DNA of 64,000 nucleotides from Rudanella sp031411995. Its GTDB lineage: Bacteria > Bacteroidota > Bacteroidia > Cytophagales > Spirosomataceae. Below are positions 34,785 to 43,996 of this stretch, piece after piece. Made by a program: the position numbers and the translations under genes. The stretch's first letter is position 1, and the number at the start of each line of letters is the position of its first letter. The DNA is taken from NCBI GenBank assembly GCA_031411995.1, contig JANOCD010000091.1, positions 246,072 to 310,071 on the forward strand, written 5' to 3'. The notes below the pieces were generated by a model, which made no database searches, had not been told where the DNA came from, and worked only from the letters and a program-made list of their open reading frames with translations.

Positions 34785-35912
34785 ATGTCGAAACAACAGG
34801 TAATACGGGTCGGGACCACCAAAGACAAGGCCGTTCAGAGCAAGGCTCAGAAAGAGTTTAATCGGCTGACTAAGAAGATAGAAAAAACGGAGAAAGAGAT
34901 CAAGGAATTTCGGGAAGTGGCTGAGACATTGCAAAAGCGGGTTGCCAAAGAAATGCGGCCTCTTTTGGCTCAATTGTCTGAATTGCAGGCTCAAATTGTC
35001 AGAATTTATGACCGGGCTTACGAGAATAAGGAAGTGAAAAAAGCTGAAAAGAAGAAATTGGCTCATCTGATTCAGACCGTTGCTTTTGAACTGATTGACC
35101 GGGAGGGGATGGAAGACCTTAAGGTCATTTATGATAAGTACGACGAACAGGGCTACGATGCAGTCAGCGACGAAATGGAGCAGAGCCAACTCGACATGGT
35201 GAAGCATATGGCCAGCCAGATGTTAGGAATCGACCTAAGCGACGTTGACATGAAAGACCCGGAGCAGATGCAGGCTTTTTTGCATCAGAAAATTCAGGAA
35301 CAGGAAGCTGCCGAAGAAGAACGCCAACGCCTTGCTGCCGAACGACGGGCAAAAAAGCCAAAATCCGATAAACAGCAGGAACGGGAAGCAAAAAAGGAAG
35401 AAGAGACCCGCAACATTACCAAGTCGGTCAGAACGCTCTATATGGATTTGGTGAAGGCGTTTCACCCCGACCGCGAACCCGACGAGGCTGAGAAAGCCCG
35501 CAAAACTGAGATCATGCAGCGCGTTACCCAAGCCTACGAAGCTAGTGATTTGCTGGCACTGCTTCGGTTGCAATTGGAATTCAATCGCATCGATCAGAAT
35601 CATCTGGAAACTCTGGCCGACGATCAGCTACGGTATTACAACAAGATTTTGAAAGATCAGGCGCAGGATCTGGACGGCGAATTGTTCGGCATCCAGCAAC
35701 AACTGGGGCAGATGTCGGGGTCGATGTTTGGGATTCAATCAACCATGCAATTGGAATATAAATTCAATAATGACATCCGTCAATTGAAAAAAAGTATCAA
35801 AGATATGAAGTCTGAAGTGGCGATGTTTGCCGACTTAAATGTATTGAAAGCATGGCTTAAAGATTATAGAATTCCCAAACCAGATCAATTTACGTATTTT
35901 GATTTCATGTAA
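34785..35912 (+). CDS. Coiled-coil protein with an internal J domain
   Basis: A 375-residue cytoplasmic protein with very high charge. Residues 15-60 and 170-210 are predicted coiled coils (KKIEKTEKEIKEFREVAETL; a Glu/Arg/Lys-rich stretch). A J-domain-like segment lies at about 212-265 with the HPD tripeptide at 227-229 (YMDLVKAFHPDREPDEAEKA), which in DnaJ proteins stimulates Hsp70. The J domain is internal, not N-terminal, and there is no Gly/Phe region or zinc centre, so this is a specialised co-chaperone rather than DnaJ. Partner and client are unknown. Its last 14 bases overlap the next gene. Confidence 0.8.
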   Translation: MSKQQVIRVGTTKDKAVQSKAQKEFNRLTKKIEKTEKEIKEFREVAETLQKRVAKEMRPLLAQLSELQAQIVRIYDRAYENKEVKKAEKKKLAHLIQTVAFELIDREGMEDLKVIYDKYDEQGYDAVSDEMEQSQLDMVKHMASQMLGIDLSDVDMKDPEQMQAFLHQKIQEQEAAEEERQRLAAERRAKKPKSDKQQEREAKKEEETRNITKSVRTLYMDLVKAFHPDREPDEAEKARKTEIMQRVTQAYEASDLLALLRLQLEFNRIDQNHLETLADDQLRYYNKILKDQAQDLDGELFGIQQQLGQMSGSMFGIQSTMQLEYKFNNDIRQLKKSIKDMKSEVAMFADLNVLKAWLKDYRIPKPDQFTYFDFM

Positions 35913-38313
35913 TCGAGCGAGGAAGCGCGTTGTTATTTCCGCAAGTTTCATACTGTTGACATTGCTGTCATTAGTTAGTCAGGCGCAACAGTTTGAATTG
36001 TCCTATCCGGTTGCCCGACTGGTGGTGCAACGCGGTGCCGATGGCAACGGGCGGCTTTACGTGTCGGGCCGAATTGACTTTGCCGCTGATCGCATTGAAG
36101 GTCAACTAACGGCAGCCGCTCCGGGTCAGGGCGTTTCGTCGGCCTGGCAAACCATTCAAACCAACCCGACGGCTGGCGTTTTTTATGGTCAACTAACGGG
36201 TGCTGGTGGTTGGTATATGTTGACTGTCAGGGCAATACGAAATAATATTATCATTGGCGAAACCTCTGTGCGTCCAGTTGGTATTGGTGAGGTATTCATC
36301 ACAGCGGGCCAGTCGAACGCGCGTGGTTTGGGCAACGGTGATAATGACCTCGGTACAGCCACTGACCGCGTGAGCAGCATCGACACCATTAATCATTCTT
36401 ATCCCCCCGGCGCGCAGGCTCTTGTTTCGTCGGGCGACCCCATGCCATTTCCGACCTATAAGGCCATGACAGCCGCCCGGCGCGTATTTCCGATGGGCGA
36501 AAGTTCGTGGGGTTGGGGTGAGTTAGGAGACTACATCGTGAGTCGCTATAACGTGCCGGTCGTTTTTTACAATGCCGGTTGGGATTCTTCAACCATTGAG
36601 AACTGGATCAATACGGCCAACGGCATTCCCGCCTGTAATCGATATTACTGCGCGGCTGACTGGCCTAATCTGCAACCCTATACCAACCTCAAAAATATTC
36701 TTCAATACTACGGCTCGGTAGGCGGGGCGCGGGCTGTTTTGTGGCATCAGGGCGAGGCTGAATTCGGCGATAACAGCAATGGTAGCATCCCATTTTATGG
36801 CAATCGGCTGCGCGATTTGATTGCCAAAACGCGGGCCGATTTTGGGGGTCGCCAACTGCCTTGGGTGGTTGCGCGGGCTTCGTTCGATGGGTCAGTGAAC
36901 CGGCCCGACGTGGTTGCTAAACAGCAGGAAGTGATCGACACCCCCAATTTGATGGCGTTTCAGGGACCACTCAACGACACCATTGTGAACCGGCGGGCCG
37001 GTAATGTAGATGTGCATTTTGGCAACGTAGCCCGTCTGCAACCGCACCCTCAATATTTCAATAATCCAACTAGTATTCCGGCTAATATGGGTCTGTCGAG
37101 GTTTGCCCGGAACTGGAACAACAGCCTGAATAACACATTTTTTAGTTCGGCAACGCCAATTTTGCCCGAACAATTTGCCCTTACGAGTAGTGTGGCCACC
37201 ATTATTCTGCCCGCCGATAGTTTGCGGTTATCTATTTATACGGTCGGGACATTTGGCAACGATAACGGCTGGCAGGTGCAGTTGCTGGATTCGAGCGGAC
37301 GGTTTTTGCGGGCGTTACCGAGTTCGGGTAACAACCCCGTCCGCACTAAACTCCCCGACGACCTGACAACGGGTTGGTTTCGGGTTCGGGTGGTGGGTAC
37401 AAATCCGGTGGTTCCTGCCGTGCCAACCAATAAGTTTCAGTTAGGAACGCCCCCACCCCCACCTCGCGCCGATTTGAGTTTGTCGATGGAAACAAGCCAA
37501 CGGGTGGTGCGGGTAGGAGAGACGTTCACCGTACAGATTAGGGTGCAAAACACTGGCCCCGACCCCGCCACCAATGTACAGGTACAAAACCGATTGCCCG
37601 CGAATCTGGCTATTATCTCGGCACCGGGTCTGACTAACACTGGTACTGCCCTCATCGGAACGATCAGTCAGATAGCCAGTGGAGGCATTACGGTATTAAG
37701 TTTCCAGGCACAGGCTGTTGCCGAAGGTACATTTCGCAATGCCGCCGAAGTGATTAAATCCGGCATTACCGACCCTGACAGTCAGCCCGGCACCGGCACC
37801 CGAACCGGGCAAGACGACGAAGCAGGCACCGAGTGGCGTACTCTGCAACCCGGCACGGTTGTGTTCGAGTCGCCCAATCCAAATCAGATTCCGTTGCCCC
37901 CTGTTCAGACCAACCAGCCCACACCCGACCCGGCCACCGCTGACCTGAGTTTGCAACTGGTGGTGAGCAACCGAACGCCGGTACTGAACGAAGTGATCTC
38001 GTACTCGATGATAGTATCGAACCGGGGCGGAGCAACGGCCACCGGCATTAGTGTTGGGGCGGTGTTACCGGCGAATTTGAGTTATGTGAATGGCTTGTCG
38101 GCAGCGGGACAAACCGTGACTGGCACCATTGGCAGTTTAGCCGCTGAGAGTAGCACAGTTTTGGTGTTTCAGGCCCGCGTTGTGACTTTGGGCGAAGCCA
38201 TTACAAAGGCTCAAATCACAGCTTCCACCCCCGCAGATTCGGACTCTACACCAAATAACGACACAGAAAATGGCGAAGACGACACGGCTTGGGTTGGCGT
38301 TCGGGCGCGGTAG
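35899..38313 (+). CDS. Secreted SASA/SGNH-type esterase with DUF11 repeats
   Basis: An 804-residue exported protein. After a signal peptide (VVISASFILLTLLSLVSQAQ) and a beta-rich segment comes a sialate O-acetylesterase-type SGNH domain: nucleophile Ser in FITAGQSNARGLGNG, VLWHQGEAEFGDNS, and a late His in NVDVHFGNVARLQPHP. Two DUF11-type beta-sandwich repeats follow (ADLSLSMETSQRVVRVGETF; ADLSLQLVVSNRTPVLNEVI). It is probably a surface-bound carbohydrate esterase. The start is a TTG at 35899 overlapping the J-domain gene by 14 bases; no better start lies before the signal peptide. It converges on kdsA with a 3-base gap. Confidence 0.83.
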   Translation: MISCNRARKRVVISASFILLTLLSLVSQAQQFELSYPVARLVVQRGADGNGRLYVSGRIDFAADRIEGQLTAAAPGQGVSSAWQTIQTNPTAGVFYGQLTGAGGWYMLTVRAIRNNIIIGETSVRPVGIGEVFITAGQSNARGLGNGDNDLGTATDRVSSIDTINHSYPPGAQALVSSGDPMPFPTYKAMTAARRVFPMGESSWGWGELGDYIVSRYNVPVVFYNAGWDSSTIENWINTANGIPACNRYYCAADWPNLQPYTNLKNILQYYGSVGGARAVLWHQGEAEFGDNSNGSIPFYGNRLRDLIAKTRADFGGRQLPWVVARASFDGSVNRPDVVAKQQEVIDTPNLMAFQGPLNDTIVNRRAGNVDVHFGNVARLQPHPQYFNNPTSIPANMGLSRFARNWNNSLNNTFFSSATPILPEQFALTSSVATIILPADSLRLSIYTVGTFGNDNGWQVQLLDSSGRFLRALPSSGNNPVRTKLPDDLTTGWFRVRVVGTNPVVPAVPTNKFQLGTPPPPPRADLSLSMETSQRVVRVGETFTVQIRVQNTGPDPATNVQVQNRLPANLAIISAPGLTNTGTALIGTISQIASGGITVLSFQAQAVAEGTFRNAAEVIKSGITDPDSQPGTGTRTGQDDEAGTEWRTLQPGTVVFESPNPNQIPLPPVQTNQPTPDPATADLSLQLVVSNRTPVLNEVISYSMIVSNRGGATATGISVGAVLPANLSYVNGLSAAGQTVTGTIGSLAAESSTVLVFQARVVTLGEAITKAQITASTPADSDSTPNNDTENGEDDTAWVGVRAR

Positions 38314-38316
38314 GAA

Positions 38317-39132
38317 CTAAATCAGCACTGCTTCGCGAATCCGCACCAACCGTTCCAGTAAGGCCTCCAGTTGATCTAATGGCAACATGTTGGCTCCATC
38401 GGATTTGGCACAGGAAGGGTCGGGGTGGGTTTCAATGAACAGACCGTCGGCACCCACGGCAATGGCCGCTTTGGCAATGGTGGCAATCAGGGCCGGTTTG
38501 CCACCCGTCACGCCCGACGACTGGTTGGGCTGTTGCAGCGAGTGCGTACAATCCATCACTACCGGAACCCCAAACGATTGCATGGCCGGGATGTTCCGGT
38601 AATCAACCACGAGGTCACCGTAGCCAAAGGAGTTGCCTCGATCGGTCAGGATCACGGCAGCATTGGGGTTGATAGCCCGCACCTTTTCGGCGGCAAAACT
38701 CATGCTCTCACCCGACAAAAACTGCCCTTTTTTGATGTTTACGGCCTTTCCAGTCCGAGCGGCTGCCTCAATAAGTTCGGTTTGGCGGCACAGAAACGCC
38801 GGAATCTGTAACACATCTACGGCCTGAGCAGCCATGGCAGCCTCGTGCGACTCGTGAATGTCGGTAACGGTGGGGATGTTGAATGTGTCGCCCACTTCTT
38901 TCAAAATCGAGAGGGCCAATTCGTCGCCGATGCCGGTGAACGAGTTTGCTTTGGTGCGATTGGCTTTGCGGTAGGACCCTTTGAAAATATAGGGAATACG
39001 AAGTCGGTTGGTGATTTCAACAATGCGTTCGGCAATTTGGAGGGCCATGTCGCGGCCTTCGATGGCACAGGGGCCAGCCATCAGAAAAAAATTGGGGGAG
39101 TTGGTATGGTGAAGTTTGGGAAGTTGAATCAT
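38317..39132 (-). CDS. kdsA: 3-deoxy-8-phosphooctulonate synthase (KDO8P synthase)
   Basis: Condenses phosphoenolpyruvate with arabinose 5-phosphate to Kdo 8-phosphate for lipopolysaccharide. I chose the ATG at 39132 (MIQLPKLHHTNSPNFFLMAG), giving 271 residues; the upstream 21 codons are not family sequence. Landmarks are MAGPCAIEGRDMALQIAE, FKGSYRKANRTKANSFTGIG, DRGNSFGYGDLVVDYRNIP, DCTHSLQQPNQSSGVTGG and FIETHPDPSCAKSDGANMLP. The next pathway partner, kdsD, is 21 kb away at 60408. Confidence 0.96.
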   Translation of the reverse strand: MIQLPKLHHTNSPNFFLMAGPCAIEGRDMALQIAERIVEITNRLRIPYIFKGSYRKANRTKANSFTGIGDELALSILKEVGDTFNIPTVTDIHESHEAAMAAQAVDVLQIPAFLCRQTELIEAAARTGKAVNIKKGQFLSGESMSFAAEKVRAINPNAAVILTDRGNSFGYGDLVVDYRNIPAMQSFGVPVVMDCTHSLQQPNQSSGVTGGKPALIATIAKAAIAVGADGLFIETHPDPSCAKSDGANMLPLDQLEALLERLVRIREAVLI

Positions 39133-39379
39133 TTTGCTGAAAGTCTGATTTATGGCTGCAAAGTTGCAACGGATTTCATGCCCCTGCCAGTTCATACTAA
39201 GCCTGTATATCAGGCTATAAACCTATGGATAAGGGCACCTGTGGATAGAATAAAGAGCTGGGATGAGGTGGGCTATCAGGATAGAATGAATAGGTATAAT
39301 GTATGACTAAGTCGTTGTATAACAGTTAATTATAAGGTAATTAAAGGCTAACTAAAACGGTATAAGACCGAAAAAATTG

Positions 39380-39411
39380 TTTGACAATGACGGGGGAAAT
39401 GGTTTTCTTTG
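39380..39411 (+). promoter_or_regulatory. Candidate acpP promoter
   Basis: TTTG (39380-39383), 20 bases, TTTCTTTG (39404-39411). The -33 box is perfect and the -7 box has one mismatch. It lies about 30 bases before acpP. Confidence 0.55.
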
Positions 39412-39442
39412 TGGCGTTTTTCAACCCCAATTGACTATCGAA

Positions 39443-39682
39443 ATGTCAGAAATTGCACAAAAAGTTAAGAACATCATTGTTGAGAAATTAGGCGTGGAAG
39501 AGTCAGAGGTTACGCCCGAGGCAAGCTTCACGAATGATCTGGGAGCCGACTCTTTAGATACCGTTGAGTTAATCATGGAATTTGAAAAAGAGTTTAACAT
39601 TTCTATCCCTGACGATCAGGCCGAAAACATCGGAACGGTTGGTCAGGCGATCACTTACCTGGAGGAAAACGCTGGCAAGTAG
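39443..39682 (+). CDS. acpP: Acyl carrier protein
   Basis: A 79-residue acidic four-helix protein that carries fatty acyl chains. The phosphopantetheine Ser is in LGADSLDTVELIMEFEKEF. I chose the ATG at 39443 (MSEIAQKVKNIIVEKLGV); upstream in-frame codons are not ACP-like and overlap the promoter. It lies 145 bases before fabF, a standard pairing. Confidence 0.97.
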   Translation: MSEIAQKVKNIIVEKLGVEESEVTPEASFTNDLGADSLDTVELIMEFEKEFNISIPDDQAENIGTVGQAITYLEENAGK

Positions 39683-39760
39683 GCCTGCAATGGGCTTTCT
39701 ACCTGTTTGAGTAAGTAGGTTTTGCCGACAGCATCGCCAATGGCATCGCTTAGTCAGACT

Positions 39761-39778
39761 TACCTATTCAAATAGGTA
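39761..39778 (+). repeat. Short palindrome between acpP and fabF
   Basis: TACCTATT-CA-AATAGGTA, an 8-base inverted repeat 50 bases before fabF. It could be a weak RNA hairpin or an operator; it has no T run. Confidence 0.5.
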
Positions 39779-39827
39779 GCAGCCTAATTCACCCGTTTAC
39801 TCCTTTTTACCACCTGCGTTCATCTGT

Positions 39828-41126
39828 ATGACGTTTCGACGAGTTGTAGTTACGGGCCTTGGTGCCCTCACCCCTATTGGTAATGATGTGCCTACGTTTT
39901 GGGATGGCCTTGCCGCTGGAACAAGTGGGGCCGGACCAATCACGAAGTTCGATGCCAGTAAGTTCAAGACGAAGTTTGCCTGTGAACTCAAAGGGCTTGA
40001 CGTGCTTCAGCATATCCCTCGTCAGGATGCACGCAAAATGGACCCCTTCACACACTATGCTGTCATTGCTGCCGATCAGGCCATCCGCGATGCGGGGCTG
40101 GGTCTGGAGCCGCAACTGCTGGGTAGTGAGCAGATAGGAATGATTAATCCGCTGGGATTGAATCTGAATAAAATTGGCGTGATCTGGGGATCGGGCATTG
40201 GTGGTCTTAAATCATTTGAGGATGAAGTGATCGACTATGCCAAAGGCGACGGTACTCCCCGTATAAACCCGTTTTTTATTGTCAGAATGATTGCTGATAG
40301 TGCGCCGGGGCAAATCTCGATGCGCTATGGCTTGCGGGGACCAAACTATGTGACGGTGTCGGCCTGTGCGTCGAGCCTGAACGCGATGATCGACGCTTTC
40401 AATTACATTCGGTTGGGCCGGATGACGATTTGTGTGACGGGCGGCTCCGAAGCGGCCGTAACCAGAGCCGGTATTGGTGGTTTCAACGCCAACCGAGCCC
40501 TCTCAGAACGCAATGACTCACCCGAAACAGCCTCACGTCCGTATGACAAAGATCGGGATGGTTTTGTGTTAGGCGAAGGTGCTGGTGCCCTGATTTTAGA
40601 AGAATACGAACATGCAAAAGCGCGGGGTGCCAAAATCTACGCCGAATTGATTGGTGGGGGCATGTCGTCGGATGCATTCCACATTACGGCACCTCACCCC
40701 GAAGGATTAGGTGCCCGCCTGGGTATGCTCGACGCGCTCGAAGATGCTGGTATTCAGCCCGAAGAAATAGATTATATTAATACCCACGGTACCTCAACGC
40801 CCGTGGGCGACCCACAAGAATTGAAAGCGATTCACCAACTGTTTGGCGACCATGCTTTCAAGATGAATATTAGCTCCACCAAGTCGCAGATTGGCCACTT
40901 GCTGGGAGCGGCTGGCGCAGTAGAATCTATTGCCTGTCTGTTCGCGCTTGATCGTCAGCTTGTTCCGCCCACGATTAATCACTTTACGGATGACCCGGAA
41001 GTTGATCCGCGTTTCAACCTGACGTTCAACCAGGCACAACCGCGTAAGTTAACTACGGTAATGAGCAATGGATTTGGTTTTGGTGGCCACAACGCATCGG
41101 TCATTTTTCGTAAACTCCCCGACTAA
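39828..41126 (+). CDS. fabF: Beta-ketoacyl-ACP synthase II
   Basis: Elongates acyl chains by condensing malonyl-ACP. It is a 432-residue KAS II enzyme with the active Cys in VTVSACASSLNAMIDA and the two catalytic His in INTHGTSTPVGDPQELKAI and SSTKSQIGHLLGAAGAVESI. The C-terminal motif is SNGFGFGGHNASVIF. There is a small insertion around residues 105-115 (GMINPLGLNLNKIGVIWGSG region). The stop codon is directly followed by the rnc start. Confidence 0.97.
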   Translation: MTFRRVVVTGLGALTPIGNDVPTFWDGLAAGTSGAGPITKFDASKFKTKFACELKGLDVLQHIPRQDARKMDPFTHYAVIAADQAIRDAGLGLEPQLLGSEQIGMINPLGLNLNKIGVIWGSGIGGLKSFEDEVIDYAKGDGTPRINPFFIVRMIADSAPGQISMRYGLRGPNYVTVSACASSLNAMIDAFNYIRLGRMTICVTGGSEAAVTRAGIGGFNANRALSERNDSPETASRPYDKDRDGFVLGEGAGALILEEYEHAKARGAKIYAELIGGGMSSDAFHITAPHPEGLGARLGMLDALEDAGIQPEEIDYINTHGTSTPVGDPQELKAIHQLFGDHAFKMNISSTKSQIGHLLGAAGAVESIACLFALDRQLVPPTINHFTDDPEVDPRFNLTFNQAQPRKLTTVMSNGFGFGGHNASVIFRKLPD

Positions 41127-41891
41127 GTGCAGCTCGCCTTGCCCCGCAGTTTTTTTGCTCCACTGCTGAATTTCTTCCGTCCCGGCGATGCCGAAAAGCG
41201 ACGGAAGCTCAAAACGGCTGTTGCCCATATCATTGGCGATAGTCCATCGAACCTGGGTCTTTATCAACTGGCACTCCGGCACTCATCGGCCTCGAAAGAG
41301 ACGTTAATTGTGGGGTTTCGGGAGTCTAATGAGCGACTGGAATACCTCGGTGATGCGGTTTTGGGAATGGTGATTGCCGAGTATTTGTTTAAGAAATATC
41401 CTTATAAAGACGAAGGTTTTCTGACCGAAATTCGCTCCAGGATTGTGAACCGGGAGATGCTCAACAGTATTGCCCGCAAGATTGGTCTCGACCGGCTGAT
41501 TGAATATGACGGCGCAAGAACCAAGAGCCTGCCTACCCGCACGTCCATGTATGGCGATGCGCTGGAAGCCCTGGTGGGAGCCATTTATCTGGATAAAGGC
41601 TTTGGGTTTACGCGCCGGTTTATCCTGAAAAACCTCCTGTCGCACTACGATATCGAATCGTTGGTGCAGAACAATGCCAATTTCAAAAGCCGGTTGATCG
41701 AGTGGTCGCAGCGTGAGGGTAAGGAGATTCGGTTTGATATTATTGCCGAGAAAGGCAACAGCCATTACCGTGAGTTCATTGCTCAGATTGTGATCGACGA
41801 TGAACCGTTCGCAACAGGCAGCGGCTACTCCAAGAAGAAAGCCGAACAGTCGGCTGCCGAGAAAGCCCTGGAATTGCTGGAGGCCAAGTAG
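41127..41891 (+). CDS. rnc: Ribonuclease III
   Basis: Cuts double-stranded RNA in rRNA and mRNA processing. It has 254 residues. The signature is NERLEYLGDAVLGMVIAEYL, with the second acidic cluster in YGDALEALVGAIYLDKGF. The C-terminal dsRNA-binding domain ends SGYSKKKAEQSAAEKALELL. The start is a GTG at 41127 immediately after the fabF stop, with no ATG before the conserved region, so translation is likely coupled. Confidence 0.96.
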   Translation: MQLALPRSFFAPLLNFFRPGDAEKRRKLKTAVAHIIGDSPSNLGLYQLALRHSSASKETLIVGFRESNERLEYLGDAVLGMVIAEYLFKKYPYKDEGFLTEIRSRIVNREMLNSIARKIGLDRLIEYDGARTKSLPTRTSMYGDALEALVGAIYLDKGFGFTRRFILKNLLSHYDIESLVQNNANFKSRLIEWSQREGKEIRFDIIAEKGNSHYREFIAQIVIDDEPFATGSGYSKKKAEQSAAEKALELLEAK

Positions 41892-41917
41892 GTTATACTC
41901 CACAATAATTGTAGATT

Positions 41918-41950
41918 AAATGCCACGTCCATTAGGGTAGTGGCATTTTT
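41918..41950 (+). terminator. Intrinsic terminator of acpP-fabF-rnc
   Basis: AAATGCCAC (41918-41926) pairs with GTGGCATTT (41940-41948), followed by two further T, for five T in all from 41946. Confidence 0.8.
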
Positions 41951-42198
41951 ATTGTCAGGTATCTGGTAAGAAATCCGACAAAATGTCTTCAGAAGCGATT
42001 GAGAGCCTATTTTTGTGTCATCCTGTCTGTTTTCAGAATTTGGTATGGAAGTTGAAAAAGGATAGTTGATTGGGAAATGTGGGCTATCTAACAAACCCTT
42101 GTTAATAATTGTTAAGTACGCACATCACCAAGAATTTTTTGACCACCAGATTTCGTTATTTTACTGAATGACTTGCGAACACAGAGAAGCAGGTAGCT
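41951..42198. other. Upstream region of the DegP/HtrA gene
   Basis: AT-rich leader with no coding capacity that I can support. No clear TAnnTTTG promoter is visible, although TTGTTAATAATTGTTAAG around 42100 is an imperfect repeat of TTGTTAA/TTGTTAA. Confidence 0.4.
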
Positions 42199-43809
42199 AT
42201 GAAAAAGCCGGTCGGCGATCCGACAACGCAACACCCTAAAAAACTAATGAAAAGCAACTGGAAACTATTAACACTGATTGCCATTCTGTCGAGTGCAATC
42301 ACTCTGGCGGCTTACAACTTCCTCGGTTTCAATAACCGCGACGTTGTGATGAACGAGTCGTCAACGCCGACTATCACGAGTCGGTTAGCAGCCTTAACCG
42401 GCAATGGTACGGGGGCACCCGGCGATTTCTCGTTTGCCGCCGAATCGGCTACCCCAATGGTTGTTCACATCAGAACCACCATGACCCGCACCGTTCGGCA
42501 GCAACAAATGCCCGACATTTTCCGCGAATTTTTTGGTGACGAATTCGGAGGTGGCCAACGCGGGCAGGGGCAACCACGTCGGCAGCAGGGTCAAGCGTCT
42601 GGTTCGGGTGTGATTATCTCGAAAGATGGCTATATCGTGACCAACAACCACGTGGTTCAGGATGCCGACGAAGTGGAAGTGGTGATGACCGATAAGCGCA
42701 GCTTCAAGGCAAAAGTGATTGGTACAGACCCACTGACTGATCTTGCTGTAATCAAAGTAGAAGCGTCTAATCTGCCTGCCATCACGCTGGGCGACTCGGA
42801 TGCTCTGAAATTAGGCGAATGGGTGCTGGCCGTTGGTTATCCACTCGATCTGGAATCGACGGTGACGGCGGGTATTGTGAGCGCGAAAAGCCGGAAAATT
42901 GGCATTTTGGAGCAGGACTTTCAACAACGTCGGCAACAGCAGGGACAGGGACAAGGGCAGCCGGATCCTCAGCAGGTCGACACGCCTTTGGAGTCGTTTA
43001 TTCAAACTGATGCAGCCATCAATCCCGGCAATTCGGGTGGTGCTCTGGTGAACCTGCGGGGCGAGTTGGTAGGTATCAATTCGGCAATTGCCTCGCAAAC
43101 AGGATATTACAGCGGATATGGCTTTGCTGTGCCGGTGTCATTAGTGAAGAAAGTAACGGCTGATCTGCTGAAATACGGCAATGTGCAACGCGGATACCTC
43201 GGCGTATTGCCCATGGAGTTGAATAGCAAAATTGCTAAAGAGAAGAATGTTAAAGTAGGCCGTGGTATCTATTTGGATGAGGTTGTCGATAATGGCGCGG
43301 CCAAATCGGCTGGTCTGCAAAAAGGCGATGTGATCGTGAAAATGGAGGGACAGCCGGTTGATTCCGATGCACAGATGCGCGAGATCATTGGTCGTCGTCG
43401 TCCAGGCGATGTGATCAACGTAACGGTGAACCGTGATGGCTCCGAGCGTGATTTCAAAGTAGAACTTCGCAACCGCAACGGTGGCCGCGACGTGATCAAG
43501 AAGGCAGAAGCAGCCACAACCACTGCATCGGTTAATTCATTGGGTGCTGAACTGGAAGACCTGAGTGCAGCCGATTTGCAGAAACTGGGCGTAACGGGCG
43601 GTGTACGGGTGAAGCGGTTGACCGATGGTAAACTGGCCGAGACAGATATTGAAGAAGGCTTCGTGATCGTGAAAGCCAACGGCAAGAACGTGAAATCGGT
43701 GAAAGATTTGCAAGCTATCATGAGCAGCACCAAAGAAGGAGAAGGCCTGATGTTGATCGGCATGTATCCCGGCAGTTCGCGGATGTATTATTACGCGGTG
43801 CCAGTGTAA
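42199..43809 (+). CDS. DegP/HtrA-type periplasmic serine protease
   Basis: A 536-residue envelope quality-control protease. An N-terminal anchor or signal (WKLLTLIAILSSAITLAAYN) follows a short basic tail; the ATG at 42247 (MKSNWKLL) is an alternative start. The triad is His 151 (VTNNHVVQDADEVE), Asp 181 (DPLTDLAVIKV) and Ser 279 (NPGNSGGALVN). Two PDZ domains follow (from about 310 and 440). Two Gln/Gly-rich inserts (119-135 and 242-260), one in the position of the LA loop, are lineage-specific low-complexity features. Confidence 0.95.
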   Translation: MKKPVGDPTTQHPKKLMKSNWKLLTLIAILSSAITLAAYNFLGFNNRDVVMNESSTPTITSRLAALTGNGTGAPGDFSFAAESATPMVVHIRTTMTRTVRQQQMPDIFREFFGDEFGGGQRGQGQPRRQQGQASGSGVIISKDGYIVTNNHVVQDADEVEVVMTDKRSFKAKVIGTDPLTDLAVIKVEASNLPAITLGDSDALKLGEWVLAVGYPLDLESTVTAGIVSAKSRKIGILEQDFQQRRQQQGQGQGQPDPQQVDTPLESFIQTDAAINPGNSGGALVNLRGELVGINSAIASQTGYYSGYGFAVPVSLVKKVTADLLKYGNVQRGYLGVLPMELNSKIAKEKNVKVGRGIYLDEVVDNGAAKSAGLQKGDVIVKMEGQPVDSDAQMREIIGRRRPGDVINVTVNRDGSERDFKVELRNRNGGRDVIKKAEAATTTASVNSLGAELEDLSAADLQKLGVTGGVRVKRLTDGKLAETDIEEGFVIVKANGKNVKSVKDLQAIMSSTKEGEGLMLIGMYPGSSRMYYYAVPV

Positions 43810-43865
43810 GTTTGGTTCACAGTTTTGGGTTTGTGGTTTTTTTGCCAGAATGCTCAAGTTCATAC

Positions 43866-43899
43866 AAAGCCTGTTCGGTTGAAACCGGGCAGGCTTTTT
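43866..43899 (+). terminator. Intrinsic terminator after the DegP/HtrA gene
   Basis: AAAGCCTG (43866-43873) pairs with CAGGCTTT (43890-43897), with CGGTT/ACCG pairing inside, then TT. The T run is five long from 43895. Confidence 0.85.
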
Positions 43900-43996
43900 C
43901 GTTGGCATAATCTTTAACTAATTTTCGCACTTCGTATTTCGGTAGTTCCGGCATTTTCCTGAACTTTGGCCCGTAATCACCAACTTCCGTCCCTTT

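Noticed and set aside
39133..39195. Longer start for kdsA
   Set aside because: The 21 additional codons lack KdsA character; the start at 39132 places the conserved MAGPCAIEG at the normal distance from the N-terminus.
39224..39248. Two DnaA-box-like words (TTATCCATA and CTATCCACA on the minus strand) in the kdsA-acpP gap, near AT-rich DNA
   Set aside because: Each has one mismatch and there are only two; no wider cluster or dnaA/dnaN neighbour. Not enough for a replication origin.
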